This document shows, piece by piece, positions 50,628 through 58,540 of a DNA stretch of 64,000 bases. The notes beneath the pieces were generated by a model, which did not search any database, was not told the DNA's origin, and saw only the letters and a list, made by a program, of their open reading frames with translations. The position numbers and the translations under genes were made by a program. How positions within the stretch are numbered: the stretch's first letter is position 1; each line of letters opens with the position of its first letter. This DNA is from an uncultured Roseovarius sp. (lineage in GTDB: Bacteria > Pseudomonadota > Alphaproteobacteria > Rhodobacterales > Rhodobacteraceae), in contig CANMBU010000002.1 of assembly GCA_947496175.1 (NCBI GenBank), positions 62,001 to 126,000 on the forward strand, written 5' to 3'.

Positions 50628-51416
50628 TCAACTTTTCTTCTTTTCCCATAAATCCGGCCGCCTCCGCTTGGTCAGCTTTTCCGCCATCTCTCGCCGCCAC
50701 TTGGCGATCTCGCCGTGATGGCCGGACATCAGGACATCGGGGATCGTATGGCCCTGCCAGTCTGCCGGACGGGTGTATTGGGGGTGTTCCAGAAGACCTT
50801 CGGAAAAGCTTTCTTCTTCGGTCGAGGCCTCGTTGCCCAACACGCCGGGAAGAAGGCGCACAACCGCGTCGAGCATCACTTGTGCGGCCAGTTCGCCGCC
50901 GGTGAGAACGTAGTCGCCGATGGAGACCTCTTCGATCTTGTAGTGGTCAATCACCCGCTGATCGAGCCCTTCAAACCGGCCACAAATCAGTGTCGCGCCG
51001 GGTCCTTTGGCCAAGGCGCGCGCGTGACCCTGATCAAAGGGTTTGCCACGCGGGCTGAGATAGATCAGCGGTGCGCCGGGGGCGGCGCGGGTTTGGGCGT
51101 GCTCAATGGCACGACCCATCACATCCGGCCTGAGCACCATGCCAGCCCCGCCACCTGCGGGTGTGTCATCCACGTTGCGATGCTTGCCCTCGCCAAAGGG
51201 GCGCAGGTCGATGGGGTCAAGTTGCCAGATGCCGTCCTTGAGCGCCTTGCCGGTCAGGCTTTGCCCCAGAATGCCGGGAAAGCTTTCGGGCAGGAGCGTG
51301 ATCACCACCGCACGCCAGGCCCGGGCGAGCCGGTCTTCGCCCTCCATCAGGCTGCGTGGCTGGAGCGAGGCTGTGATGGACTTGCGCCCGTGCGATTTGC
51401 TGGGGGGCTCGCTCAT
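50628..51416 (-). CDS. trmD: tRNA (guanine-N1)-methyltransferase TrmD
   Basis: A 262-residue SPOUT methyltransferase that makes m1G37 in tRNA. The SAM-binding knot is [17 protein letters not shown] with [17 protein letters not shown], and [12 protein letters not shown] binds tRNA. An N-terminal extension of about 30 residues ([12 protein letters not shown]) precedes the usual start; an internal methionine ([11 protein letters not shown], near residue 24) is an alternative. It overlaps the sulfotransferase-like gene upstream by four bases. Confidence 0.95.
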   Translation of the reverse strand: MSEPPSKSHGRKSITASLQPRSLMEGEDRLARAWRAVVITLLPESFPGILGQSLTGKALKDGIWQLDPIDLRPFGEGKHRNVDDTPAGGGAGMVLRPDVMGRAIEHAQTRAAPGAPLIYLSPRGKPFDQGHARALAKGPGATLICGRFEGLDQRVIDHYKIEEVSIGDYVLTGGELAAQVMLDAVVRLLPGVLGNEASTEEESFSEGLLEHPQYTRPADWQGHTIPDVLMSGHHGEIAKWRREMAEKLTKRRRPDLWEKKKS

Positions 51417-52225
51417 GCTGATCCTCCTGCGGCTTGGGTCGTCGCTCCGGCGCTGCGGTATTTGTTGAGGATGCGGCGTTTGGCTTCGGTGGCGACCTTG
51501 TCGTTCATTTTGGAGCGGTTGATGGTCAAAAGCTCTTCGGCAACGCCGTGCGGCTGTACGTTCTCCACCGGCAAGGGCGGCAGGCCTTTGGTCGAGATGC
51601 GATACCGGTCCAGAAACATGCCAAGAGGCCCGTGTGCCGTATTTGCGCAGGCTTCCAGCCGTCCGGCATCGACATTTGCCTTCGGTCCGACCAACCGCGC
51701 GGTCTCGGCAACGACATCCTCAAGCCGGGCGGCAGTGGCCCAGTTCACTTGAAAGCTGGCGAAGTCTTCAGTCAGGCGTGTGCCGCGTAAAAGTTGGTAA
51801 TACACGCTGCGCAACCACGCCTCAGGTGCGCGGGTGGTGTACCAGATGTCGATTTTGGTCTCAGGCCCAAATCGCGCCAATACCCTGTCCACAGCACGAT
51901 CCATCAGCACGGAGGAGGCCGCATAGGTTTCGACACCGAACTTGCCGGGGATCAGACCGGACAAATCCTCGCTCGTGATCAGCAGGGGGCGGGAGGTGTC
52001 GTCTTCAAGCTCATTGAGGAAGGCGTCGAAGGCCTCGCCAAAGGCCGCAAGGTTCTTCGGCTTGGGTTTGCGCGAGTATTTCCGCGCGGCCCGGATCACC
52101 TCCGGCATTTCGGTCATCAGAACGTAACGCAGGCGCGGCGCCATGATCGCGTCATGCGCCACCAGTCCGCGTTGCAGGCTGGAGGTGCCAGTCTTGTGAA
52201 AGCCCGGATGCAGGATCACGTGCAT
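51413..52225 (-). CDS. sulfotransferase-like protein
   Basis: A 270-residue protein starting with [20 protein letters not shown], where HKTGTSS (residues 10-16) matches the 5'-phosphosulfate-binding loop of PAPS-dependent sulfotransferases. The 3'-phosphate segment is less clear ([14 protein letters not shown] is a good candidate). The acceptor is unknown; cell-surface polysaccharides or small molecules are typical. It is lodged between rimM and trmD, overlapping trmD by four bases, an unusual guest in this operon. Confidence 0.78.
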   Translation of the reverse strand: MHVILHPGFHKTGTSSLQRGLVAHDAIMAPRLRYVLMTEMPEVIRAARKYSRKPKPKNLAAFGEAFDAFLNELEDDTSRPLLITSEDLSGLIPGKFGVETYAASSVLMDRAVDRVLARFGPETKIDIWYTTRAPEAWLRSVYYQLLRGTRLTEDFASFQVNWATAARLEDVVAETARLVGPKANVDAGRLEACANTAHGPLGMFLDRYRISTKGLPPLPVENVQPHGVAEELLTINRSKMNDKVATEAKRRILNKYRSAGATTQAAGGSA

Positions 52226-52228
52226 GGC

Positions 52229-52735
52229 TCAGAACACCCCGTCAGGCGGGTCGGCGATGATGCGGCCAGCGGTGAGGTCAACGGTGGGCACCGCTTCGAG
52301 TGTGAAGGGCAAAAGCGCGGGTGCGGGCAGGCCGGGGACCTGGACTTCGAGGATGTCCGACGCGCCGTGATTGAGCACGGATTTCACCGTGCCCAAAAGC
52401 GTGCCGCCGGTATCATAGACCTCCAGCCCGATGAGATCGGCGTGGTAATATTCGTCATCGGGCAGGTTCGGCAGGCGGGTGCGGTCCACATAAAGCCGCG
52501 TGCCTTTGAGCGCCTCGGCCTGCTCTTTGGTCGCGATGCCCGACAGCCGGGCGATGAGGGCGCCCTTGGTGGTCTGGCCGCTGAGGGTGATGGTAAAGCT
52601 TTGTGCCGCATCTTCGGTCGTGACCGCGCCATAGGCGGCCACATCCTCGGGCGTGGCGGTGAACGCCTTGAGCCGCACCTCGCCTCGGACGCCGAAAGCG
52701 CCTGCGATGGCAGCGATGCAGATGCGGTCGGTCAT
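52229..52735 (-). CDS. rimM: ribosome maturation factor RimM
   Basis: A 168-residue 16S rRNA processing factor. It has [21 protein letters not shown] at the N-terminus and the PRC-barrel [19 protein letters not shown] followed by [19 protein letters not shown]. It binds S19 and helps mature the 30S head. The start at 52735 is supported by AAGGTGG and by an ATGA overlap with the 48-residue gene upstream. Confidence 0.95.
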   Translation of the reverse strand: MTDRICIAAIAGAFGVRGEVRLKAFTATPEDVAAYGAVTTEDAAQSFTITLSGQTTKGALIARLSGIATKEQAEALKGTRLYVDRTRLPNLPDDEYYHADLIGLEVYDTGGTLLGTVKSVLNHGASDILEVQVPGLPAPALLPFTLEAVPTVDLTAGRIIADPPDGVF

Positions 52736-52878
52736 GATCCACCTTGCGTGATACAAAGACCACCCGCCATGTCACCTCCAAGCGCGTCACAGGCCTGACT
52801 TGTGTTGCTCCGCTCATAGAACACACCCGCCACGAAGGCGAGCATGGTGAAAATCACAAGGCGGATGAGGCGAAACAT
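52732..52878 (-). CDS. 48-residue membrane protein between bluB and rimM
   Basis: A short gene read on the minus strand from ATG 52878 to TGA 52732. One N-terminal helix ([19 protein letters not shown]) is followed by [20 protein letters not shown] and a second cysteine near the end. AGGAG lies nine bases upstream of the ATG, and the stop overlaps the rimM ATG. Both support a real coupled gene. Two cysteines on the predicted periplasmic side could form a disulfide. No family is recognised. Confidence 0.7.
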   Translation of the reverse strand: MFRLIRLVIFTMLAFVAGVFYERSNTSQACDALGGDMAGGLCITQGGS

Positions 52879-52881
52879 GTC

Positions 52882-53511
52882 CTAGCGCTCCTCTATGGGC
52901 AGGGTGCCGCGGCGGTTTTCCCATCCGGCGCGTTCCAGCTCGGGGGATTGGTGATCGGCCTCGGGCCAACCCACACAGAGATAGGCCACCAGCCGCCAGC
53001 TTTCCGGGACATCTAGATCGCGCCGAAGCCGTTCGGGATCCAGGATCGACACCCACCCCACGCCAAGGCCCGCCGCGCGCGCGGCAAGCCAGAATTGCGT
53101 GATGGCGGCCACCACCGAGTAACGTCGCATCTCTGGCATGGTGCCCGCGCCCAGCCCCTGACCTTTGTCGGTGGCCTCGTCGCAAAAGACCGCCAGTTGC
53201 ACCGGGGCCTCTTGCATGCCCGAGAGTTTCAGGCGGCTGTAAAGCTGTGCGCGGTCTCCGGCATAGCCTTCGAGCGCCTCGGCATTGGCCGCGGTGAAAT
53301 TTGTCAGCGCCGCCTGCCGGGCGGCCTCGCTTTCAAGACGGACAAGCCGCCACGGCTCGCTCAGCCCCACGGATGGGGCCAAGAGAAAGGCGTCAAGACA
53401 GGCGGACAAAACCGTGGCGTCCACCGGATCGGTGCGGAAGTGGCGCACATCGCGCCGCCACCGCATCAATTCCGACAGCTCGGACTGGAAGTCTTGGGAA
53501 AACGTCGACAT
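52882..53511 (-). CDS. bluB: 5,6-dimethylbenzimidazole synthase BluB
   Basis: A 209-residue flavin-destroying nitroreductase-fold enzyme that makes the lower ligand of vitamin B12 from FMNH2. It has RWRRDVRHFRTDP, then LLAPSVGLSEPWRLVRL with the conserved SVG-S-P-W segment, and AARAAGLGVGWVSILDP, matching BluB. The gene stands between rpsP and the small gene before rimM, away from other cobalamin genes. Confidence 0.92.
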   Translation of the reverse strand: MSTFSQDFQSELSELMRWRRDVRHFRTDPVDATVLSACLDAFLLAPSVGLSEPWRLVRLESEAARQAALTNFTAANAEALEGYAGDRAQLYSRLKLSGMQEAPVQLAVFCDEATDKGQGLGAGTMPEMRRYSVVAAITQFWLAARAAGLGVGWVSILDPERLRRDLDVPESWRLVAYLCVGWPEADHQSPELERAGWENRRGTLPIEER

Positions 53512-53528
53512 TCCAGATCAGGCCAAGA

Positions 53529-53996
53529 TCAACTTTCCTTGGCTTCCTCGGCGGGCGCTTCCTCGGCTGCGGCCTCTTCGGCAGGCGCTTCCTCAGCTGG
53601 TGCCTCTTCTGCGGCGGCCTCTTCCACTGGGGCTTCCTCAGCAGGCGCTTCTTCTGCAGCTTTGGCTTTCTCGGCCTTCTCCTCGGCGCGGTCCTTGGCT
53701 TTCTGGCCGGGCTCACCTTTGTTGGGGTTGTTGCGCTCTGTCTTTTCCAAATGACCAGCCGCTTCGAGGAAGCGCGCGATGCGGTCCGAAGGCTGTGCGC
53801 CCTGGTCAAGCCAGTACTGGATGCGTTCCATGTTCATTTTGACGCGCTCTTCACTGTCTTTTGGAAGCAGCGGGTTATACGTGCCCAGCTTTTCGATAAA
53901 GCGACCATCGCGGGGCATGCGGCTGTCAGCTGCCACGATGCGATAGAAGGGACGTTTTTTGCTGCCGCCGCGGGCAAGTCGGATTTTCATGGCCAT
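53529..53996 (-). CDS. rpsP: 30S ribosomal protein S16 with long acidic Ala/Glu tail
   Basis: A 155-residue S16, about twice the E. coli length of 82. The core (residues 1-85) has [21 protein letters not shown] and a [15 protein letters not shown] segment. From about residue 100 the tail is repeats of Ala, Glu and Pro ([20 protein letters not shown] and on), highly acidic for a ribosomal protein. Such tails vary in length between strains of this family. First gene of the ribosomal operon; a GGAGAAACAC leader precedes the ATG. Confidence 0.95.
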   Translation of the reverse strand: MAMKIRLARGGSKKRPFYRIVAADSRMPRDGRFIEKLGTYNPLLPKDSEERVKMNMERIQYWLDQGAQPSDRIARFLEAAGHLEKTERNNPNKGEPGQKAKDRAEEKAEKAKAAEEAPAEEAPVEEAAAEEAPAEEAPAEEAAAEEAPAEEAKES

Positions 53997-54026
53997 TGTG
54001 TGTTTCTCCTTGGAATGGCGTGGTTT

Positions 54027-54049
54027 GGCGAGGTGAACCCCGCCCTACG
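54027..54049. repeat. GGCGAGGT-type inverted repeat overlapping a stop codon
   Basis: GGCGAGGTGAACCCCGCCC then TACG, a variant of the repeat at 918 and 40277. The chorismate mutase stop codon (54045-54047) lies inside it, so the repeat has been incorporated into the 3' end of the gene. Confidence 0.65.
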
Positions 54050-54341
54050 TTTGGTGTTGTTTGTGGTGCTGAATAACCTCAGCGATGATGAAGTTCAGAA
54101 ACTTCTTGGCGAATTCCGGGTCGAGATCGGCCCGGTTTGCCAAATCTTCAAGCCGTGCGATCTGCGCCGCTTCGCGGGTCGGATCGGACGGGGGAAGGTC
54201 ATGTTCGGCCTTGAGCTTGCCCACGGCCTGGGTGTGCTTGAACCGCTCGCCCAGTGTGTAGACGAGAATGGCATCGAGCCGGTCGATGCTTTCGCGGTGC
54301 TCTTTGAGCAGGTCTGCGGCGCGGGTGGTTGCGTCAGTCAA
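54045..54341 (-). CDS. chorismate mutase (AroQ type)
   Basis: A 98-residue all-helical AroQ-class chorismate mutase turning chorismate to prephenate for Phe/Tyr synthesis. Characteristic pieces are EHRESIDRLDAILVYTLGERF, HTQAVGKLKAEHDLP and NFIIAEVIQHH, with Arg and Lys at the expected active-site places. The start is TTG 54341 (AAAGGA upstream), overlapping the GNAT stop by eight bases; the longer ATG frame would translate the GNAT gene in another frame. Confidence 0.85.
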   Translation of the reverse strand: MTDATTRAADLLKEHRESIDRLDAILVYTLGERFKHTQAVGKLKAEHDLPPSDPTREAAQIARLEDLANRADLDPEFAKKFLNFIIAEVIQHHKQHQT

Positions 54342-54939
54342 GAGCCCATCCTTTCGGTTTAAAGAGGGGGTCGGGATAGTGCGCGATCTCAAGCTCGATA
54401 CCGTCGCGGATCTGGCCCGAGGTGATGCGGTCGGGGCTTGGGTGGCGATAGACCGCGTCAGAGCCGTCAATCGTGGGCGCGTCAGGGTCCTTCACACAGC
54501 CAAGACGCTCGGCCAGACGGATGGAATCGAGGTTCTTGGGGTCAATGTAGCTGACCGCGCTGTCCCAGTTACATTCGGTGTAGAGGTAGGTCCGCACTTT
54601 ATGTGTGGCCTCCAGCGCATAGCCATGACCGGCCTTGTCCGGCCAGATGATCCACGCAATCTCACGCTCGGGCCATTTGGCCGGGAACCAGCCGCCGGCC
54701 ATCCCCAGGGTCTCATCCGTAGCCCGGTCGTGGATCATCCACATGCCATAGCCGCGAATTTCCCAATGGCCGATTTCGGCGGCATAGAGCATCCAGGCCT
54801 CATAGGCATTGAGCGGCCCGCCCATGAAGCGCGAGCGGTAAGAGGCGAAGGTGGCCTTGAAATCCGGGTAATCCTCGGATGCCGGGCCGCGCAGGATCAG
54901 CCTTTTGGTGTCCAGTGTCGGGATATCGCGATGGCCCAT
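54334..54939 (-). CDS. GNAT family N-acetyltransferase (RimJ/RimL-like), first of three
   Basis: A 201-residue acetyltransferase. It has the N-terminal PTLDTKRLILRGP, the middle WGEIRGYG-like HWEIRGYGMWMI, and EREIAWIIWPDKAGHGYALEA, the acetyl-CoA-binding region, then a DPKNLDSIRLAERLGC motif of RimJ/RimL proteins. It is clearly homologous to the two next genes. The start at 54939 fits the family; the ORF start at 55047 lies within the neighbouring gene. Confidence 0.88.
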   Translation of the reverse strand: MGHRDIPTLDTKRLILRGPASEDYPDFKATFASYRSRFMGGPLNAYEAWMLYAAEIGHWEIRGYGMWMIHDRATDETLGMAGGWFPAKWPEREIAWIIWPDKAGHGYALEATHKVRTYLYTECNWDSAVSYIDPKNLDSIRLAERLGCVKDPDAPTIDGSDAVYRHPSPDRITSGQIRDGIELEIAHYPDPLFKPKGWALD

Positions 54940-54940
54940 C

Positions 54941-55528
54941 TTATGCCTCCGCTGGATTGGGGTGACGGTAGACGAGCGACGGTGCGTCATCCTCGGGATA
55001 GGAAATTTCGCCCACACATGTCGCGCCAAGACGCTCAGCCAACGCAATGGATTTGGTGTTGCCGGGAAAGATGTAGCTGTCCAGAACCGGAATGCTCAAA
55101 GCGTTCTGTGCATAGTCGCGCGCAGCCTTGGCGGCTTCCGTCGCATAGCCCCGGCCTTCCGTGTCTGCCAGCATCATGTAGCCCAGCTCATGATGCTGAT
55201 CGCCCGGCTCAAAGCCGATCACCACGAAGCCCAGCAACTGTTCCGTTGCGGTTTCTTCAACAGACCAAATCCCATGGCCGCGCAGCAGCCACGTGCCGAC
55301 CATAGAGGCGAAACCATACCATGCGTCATCGCGGCTGAACGGCCCGCCCAACCCTTCGCCGCGCGCGCTGCAGGCGATTTGGGCGTAGGCGTCAAAATCT
55401 GAGAGCGCAGGCGCGCGCAATGTGAGGCGGTCGGTTTGCAGGCTCGGCAAATGCGCGGATAGCTGCCGTGCCTGCGCCATGGCCTCAGGTGTCGAAGGCT
55501 TTTCCATGAGCAAGGCCAGTTCCGTCAT
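54941..55528 (-). CDS. GNAT family N-acetyltransferase (RimJ/RimL-like), second of three
   Basis: A 195-residue acetyltransferase, paralogous to its neighbours. LQTDRLTLRAPALSDFDAY starts the domain, followed by WLLRGHGIWSVEE, HELGYMMLADTEGRGYATEA (acetyl-CoA site) and FPGNTKSIALAERLGATCVG. A 30-residue N-terminal helical addition is unlike the others. It overlaps the third gene by four bases. Confidence 0.88.
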   Translation of the reverse strand: MTELALLMEKPSTPEAMAQARQLSAHLPSLQTDRLTLRAPALSDFDAYAQIACSARGEGLGGPFSRDDAWYGFASMVGTWLLRGHGIWSVEETATEQLLGFVVIGFEPGDQHHELGYMMLADTEGRGYATEAAKAARDYAQNALSIPVLDSYIFPGNTKSIALAERLGATCVGEISYPEDDAPSLVYRHPNPAEA

Positions 55529-56094
55529 GCGTAGGCCTCCGGACTGCCATCGGCGTCAGTCTCAAGCCCAAGCTCGGCCGGGCCCGGGTGGCGATAAAGG
55601 TGCTCAGCACCCATTTCGACATTGTCATAGGCGCGCTCGAATTTGGCGCCTAGCCGCTCGGCCAAAGCAACAGAGCGGTCATTGCCGGGCACGATGTTGG
55701 AGGTGAGCGTGGTCAGTCCGAGATCTTCATAGGCCCACCGCCGCGCGCGCTCGGCGCCCTCAAAGGCAATGCCGCGCCCTTCGAAACCCGCATAGACGAC
55801 CCAGCCGATTTCAGGTTCGGGCCAGCCTTCGGGATCCCATATGCCGGTGATGCCGCAGGGTTCGCCGGTTTCTTTCCACTCCATGGTGAAATAGCCGTAG
55901 CCCTTGAGCGCCCAGTGCCCGATGGACAGCGCGAACCAGCGCCAGGCCCTGGGACGGTCTTTTTCCGTGCCGAACCCCCAGGAGCGGTCTTTGTCCAGCA
56001 AGAACGCGGCCAGCGGATCGAAATCCGCAGGTTCGGGGCCGCGCAGCAAAAGGCGCGGTGTCTCCAAGGTGGGGATGGCAAGGCTCAGGGTCAT
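55525..56094 (-). CDS. GNAT family N-acetyltransferase (RimJ/RimL-like), third of three
   Basis: A 189-residue acetyltransferase. PTLETPRLLLRGPEPADFD opens the domain, with HWALKGYGYFTMEWKETGE and EPEIGWVVYAGFEGRGIAFEG (acetyl-CoA site), then IVPGNDRSVALAERLGAKF. All three proteins end in similar YRHP segments, so they arose by tandem duplication. Targets unknown. Confidence 0.88.
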   Translation of the reverse strand: MTLSLAIPTLETPRLLLRGPEPADFDPLAAFLLDKDRSWGFGTEKDRPRAWRWFALSIGHWALKGYGYFTMEWKETGEPCGITGIWDPEGWPEPEIGWVVYAGFEGRGIAFEGAERARRWAYEDLGLTTLTSNIVPGNDRSVALAERLGAKFERAYDNVEMGAEHLYRHPGPAELGLETDADGSPEAYA

Positions 56095-56109
56095 GCGGGC
56101 CCGCCATTT

Positions 56110-56133
56110 GGGTATTTAGGACAAGAAAGAAGC
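56110..56133. repeat. GGGTATTT...ACAAGAAAGAAGC repeat, copy near ffh
   Basis: GGGTATTTAGGACAAGAAAG then AAGC, lying seven bases from the ffh stop. A nearly identical copy lies at 59318-59341 next to the folC stop. Both resemble the tail of the repeat at 13057. Confidence 0.55.
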
Positions 56134-56139
56134 ATCAGG

Positions 56140-57654
56140 TTATTTCTTTTTGCCAAAGCCCGAGAGGCCGGGGGGAAGAGGAGAGCCGCCACCGCCCAGA
56201 CCGGGCAATCCGCCACCGGGAAGGCCTTTGCCCATTTGCTTGGCGGCTTGTTCCAGCGCTTTGGGATCCATGCCGGCGGCCATATCTTCAGGGGAGGGGC
56301 CGCCTTTGCCGAACATGCCTTTCATAGCCTGTTTGAGCATGCCGCCTTTGCCCATCTTGCCCATTTTCTTCATCATGTCGGACATCTGACGCTGCATTTT
56401 CAGCAGTTTGTTCAACTCGCTGACCTCAAGGCCTGCGCCGATGGCGATGCGTTTCTTGCGGCTGGCTTGCAGGATCTTGGGATTGGCGCGTTCTTTCTTG
56501 GTCATGGAGTTCACCAAGGCGATCTGGCGTGCGATGATCTTGTCGTCTATCCCGGCCTCGGTCATCTGCTTTTGCATTTTGCCCATGCCGGGCATCATCG
56601 ACATCACACCTTCCATGCCGCCCATCTTTTGCATTTGCTCAAGCTGCATCTTGAGGTCGTTCATATTGAACTGCCCCTTGGTGAAGCGCTTCATCATGCG
56701 CTCGGCCTGTTCGGCCTCTATGGTCTCTTGCGCCTTTTCCACAAGGCTGACGATGTCGCCCATGCCAAGGATGCGGCCTGCGATGCGCTCAGGCTCAAAC
56801 GTCTCAAGCGCGTCCATCTTTTCGCCAAGGCCGACAAAGCGGATGGGTTTACCTGTGACGGCCCGCATGCTGAGGGCCGCGCCGCCGCGCCCGTCGCCAT
56901 CCATCCGGGTGAGGACCACGCCGGAGACACCGATCTTGTCGTCAAACTCGGTGGCGACGTTCACCGCGTCCTGACCGGTGAGGCCGTCAACCACCAGAAG
57001 CGTTTCACGCGGGTTGGCCACATCGCGCACCGCGGCGGCCTGAGCGATCAGCTCCTGATCGATATGCAACCGGCCTGCGGTGTCGAGCATGTAGACGTCA
57101 TAGCCGCCAAGCCCGGCCTGTGTTTTGGCGCGTTTGGCGATGGTGACGGGGTCTTCGCCCTTGACGATTGGAAGGGTGTCGACGCCAATCTGGCGGCCCA
57201 AGATTTCCAGCTGTTCCATCGCCGCCGGGCGGTTGACGTCGAGCGAGGCCATGAGCACGCGTTTGCCCTCACGGTCCTTGAGGCGTTTGGCCAGTTTGGC
57301 TGTGGTGGTGGTTTTGCCTGAGCCCTGCAGGCCGACCATCAGAATGGGGGCGGGCGGGTTGTCGATCTTGAGCGCGCCGGGGTCTTCGTCTCCTGAGAGG
57401 GTTTCAACCAGCGCGTCGTTGACGATCTTGACGACCTGTTGGCCGGGTGTGACCGATTTGGTGACGGCCTGACCTGTGGCGGCCTCTTGCACGCGCTTGA
57501 TGAAATCGCGTGCGACGGGCAGTGAAACGTCGGCCTCCAGCAAGGCCACGCGCACCTCGCGCAGGGCGGTTTTGACGTCATCCTCAGAGAGCGCGCCTTG
57601 TTTGGTGAGCCGGTCAAAAACGCCAGAGAGACGTTCGGAAAGATTTTCAAACAT
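56140..57654 (-). CDS. ffh: signal recognition particle protein Ffh
   Basis: A 504-residue SRP54 homologue. The NG domain has GLQGSGKTTTTAKLAKRL (P-loop, about residue 107), VLMASLDVNRPAA, DTAGRLHID and LTRMDGDGRGGAAL. The C-terminal M domain (about 300-440) is Met-rich (QLEQMQKMGGMEGVMSMMPG), binding signal peptides and 4.5S RNA. A Gly/Pro-rich tail follows. It targets nascent membrane proteins to FtsY. Confidence 0.96.
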   Translation of the reverse strand: MFENLSERLSGVFDRLTKQGALSEDDVKTALREVRVALLEADVSLPVARDFIKRVQEAATGQAVTKSVTPGQQVVKIVNDALVETLSGDEDPGALKIDNPPAPILMVGLQGSGKTTTTAKLAKRLKDREGKRVLMASLDVNRPAAMEQLEILGRQIGVDTLPIVKGEDPVTIAKRAKTQAGLGGYDVYMLDTAGRLHIDQELIAQAAAVRDVANPRETLLVVDGLTGQDAVNVATEFDDKIGVSGVVLTRMDGDGRGGAALSMRAVTGKPIRFVGLGEKMDALETFEPERIAGRILGMGDIVSLVEKAQETIEAEQAERMMKRFTKGQFNMNDLKMQLEQMQKMGGMEGVMSMMPGMGKMQKQMTEAGIDDKIIARQIALVNSMTKKERANPKILQASRKKRIAIGAGLEVSELNKLLKMQRQMSDMMKKMGKMGKGGMLKQAMKGMFGKGGPSPEDMAAGMDPKALEQAAKQMGKGLPGGGLPGLGGGGSPLPPGLSGFGKKK

Positions 57655-57710
57655 GCCTCGGCCTCCTTCGCCGGTTTCGGGATGTCACCCCTAAGATAGG
57701 GACAACGGTT

Positions 57711-57755
57711 CAAACGATAAACGCCCCCACGGGCGAAACTCGCTGGTGGGGGGCG
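57711..57755 (-). terminator. rho-independent terminator, possibly of a small RNA
   Basis: On the minus strand CGCCCCCCAC (57755-57746) pairs with GTGGGGGCG (57730-57722), one base bulged, followed by TTTATCGTTTG. It lies 57 bases upstream of the ffh start and 112 bases after the end of the doubtful gene at 57867. It ends that transcript or a small RNA. Confidence 0.6.
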
Positions 57756-57840
57756 ATCCCGGGCAGATGCCCAAGGGACCGGAAGATCAGATGCCTTCCG
57801 TGATGTTGAAGGGCGTTTAGGCCTGTGGGGGCATGGAGTC
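57720..57840 (-). ncRNA. candidate structured RNA upstream of ffh
   Basis: About 120 bases with several possible stems on the minus strand: TGCCCCCAC against GTGGGGGC, AAACGCCC against GGGCGTTT, GGAAGGC...CTTCC, and TCCC..GGGCA...TGCCC..GGGA. The 3' end coincides with the terminator at 57711. It does not match the 4.5S RNA consensus (no GGAAGGAAGCAGC). It could be a small RNA or a leader; only the pairing is seen. Confidence 0.3.
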
Positions 57841-57866
57841 AAGCCTGTCTGCGTTTCGTAAACTGG

Positions 57867-58340
57867 TCATTTGCACATAGCTTTAAAGTCAAACACACGT
57901 CCCGGCAGGGTCCACATCGTGTCAGGTGTGTGGACCTCAAATACCTGCCATCGGCTGAGCGCGGTCCACCTTTCGGTGTCCTTGTGCAAGTCAAAGCTTT
58001 CCTGTGACGCGCGCGGCGCAAAGAGTGTGATCAATAGCGGGTCTTCATAAGCGCTTATCCCGCCGAGGTTGCCGTCGACGTCTTTGGCGTCAAATGAAGC
58101 ATAGTCAGCAAAATGCGGTGTGCGGACCATGTGCACGGCGCGCACCACGCCGCTGACGGAGCTGCCATTGGGGGCCACGACACGGATCGTACCGGTGGAC
58201 AGGTAAGACACGTCATATTGGCGACGCCGCGGCCTTGTTCGAAGAGCAGTTTTCGGAGTGAGGCGTGATGGGTTTCGCGTGGTTAATTTGGTGAAGGCCA
58301 AGCGCGTTTCAAGCAAAATCAATTCATGTCTGCGACTCAA
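57867..58340 (-). CDS. doubtful hypothetical protein, possibly a gene remnant
   Basis: A frame of 157 codons. The C-terminal 110 residues look protein-like (TGTIRVVAPNGSSVSGVVRA, then HMVRTPHFADYASFDAKDVD, and WQVFEVHTPDTMWTLPGRVF), while the first 45 are Arg/Thr-rich and unconvincing. This suggests a truncated or frameshifted gene. There is no clear ribosome-binding site or family. The base composition around 58250-58540 is more AT-rich than the neighbours. Confidence 0.4.
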   Translation of the reverse strand: MSRRHELILLETRLAFTKLTTRNPSRLTPKTALRTRPRRRQYDVSYLSTGTIRVVAPNGSSVSGVVRAVHMVRTPHFADYASFDAKDVDGNLGGISAYEDPLLITLFAPRASQESFDLHKDTERWTALSRWQVFEVHTPDTMWTLPGRVFDFKAMCK

Positions 58341-58540
58341 AGGTAAATGCCCTTATTTTGCAGGGATCTGGATGTCGGTACCACGTCGGTGCGACATCAG
58401 CAAAGGAGCGGTGCTAACGGGGCGTGCTTTGCGCATATCCAATCCTTTCGACTATCCACGGAGTCAGGTGCGATCCTGAACACCTTGCAGGCGATGCTCA
58501 ATTTATGCATCACGGCTCCAACTTACCCCGGGGTGGTGAT

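Noticed and set aside
50515..50718. 67-codon open frame beginning with cysteines (KCPQCKIWNC)
   Set aside because: The Cys pattern hints at a zinc ribbon, but the frame spans a terminator-like hairpin and the 3' end of trmD and lacks a ribosome-binding site.
53301..54362. 353-codon plus-strand open frame opposite rpsP
   Set aside because: Its Phe/Gly/Leu repeats are the complement of the Ala/Glu tail of S16.
55915..57321. 468-codon plus-strand open frame opposite ffh and a GNAT gene
   Set aside because: It runs across two real genes on the other strand, is His/Gly/Phe-rich and lacks any domain.
57720..57840. 4.5S (SRP) RNA next to ffh
   Set aside because: The conserved GGAAGGAAGCAGC-type loop and the asymmetric loop sequence are missing.
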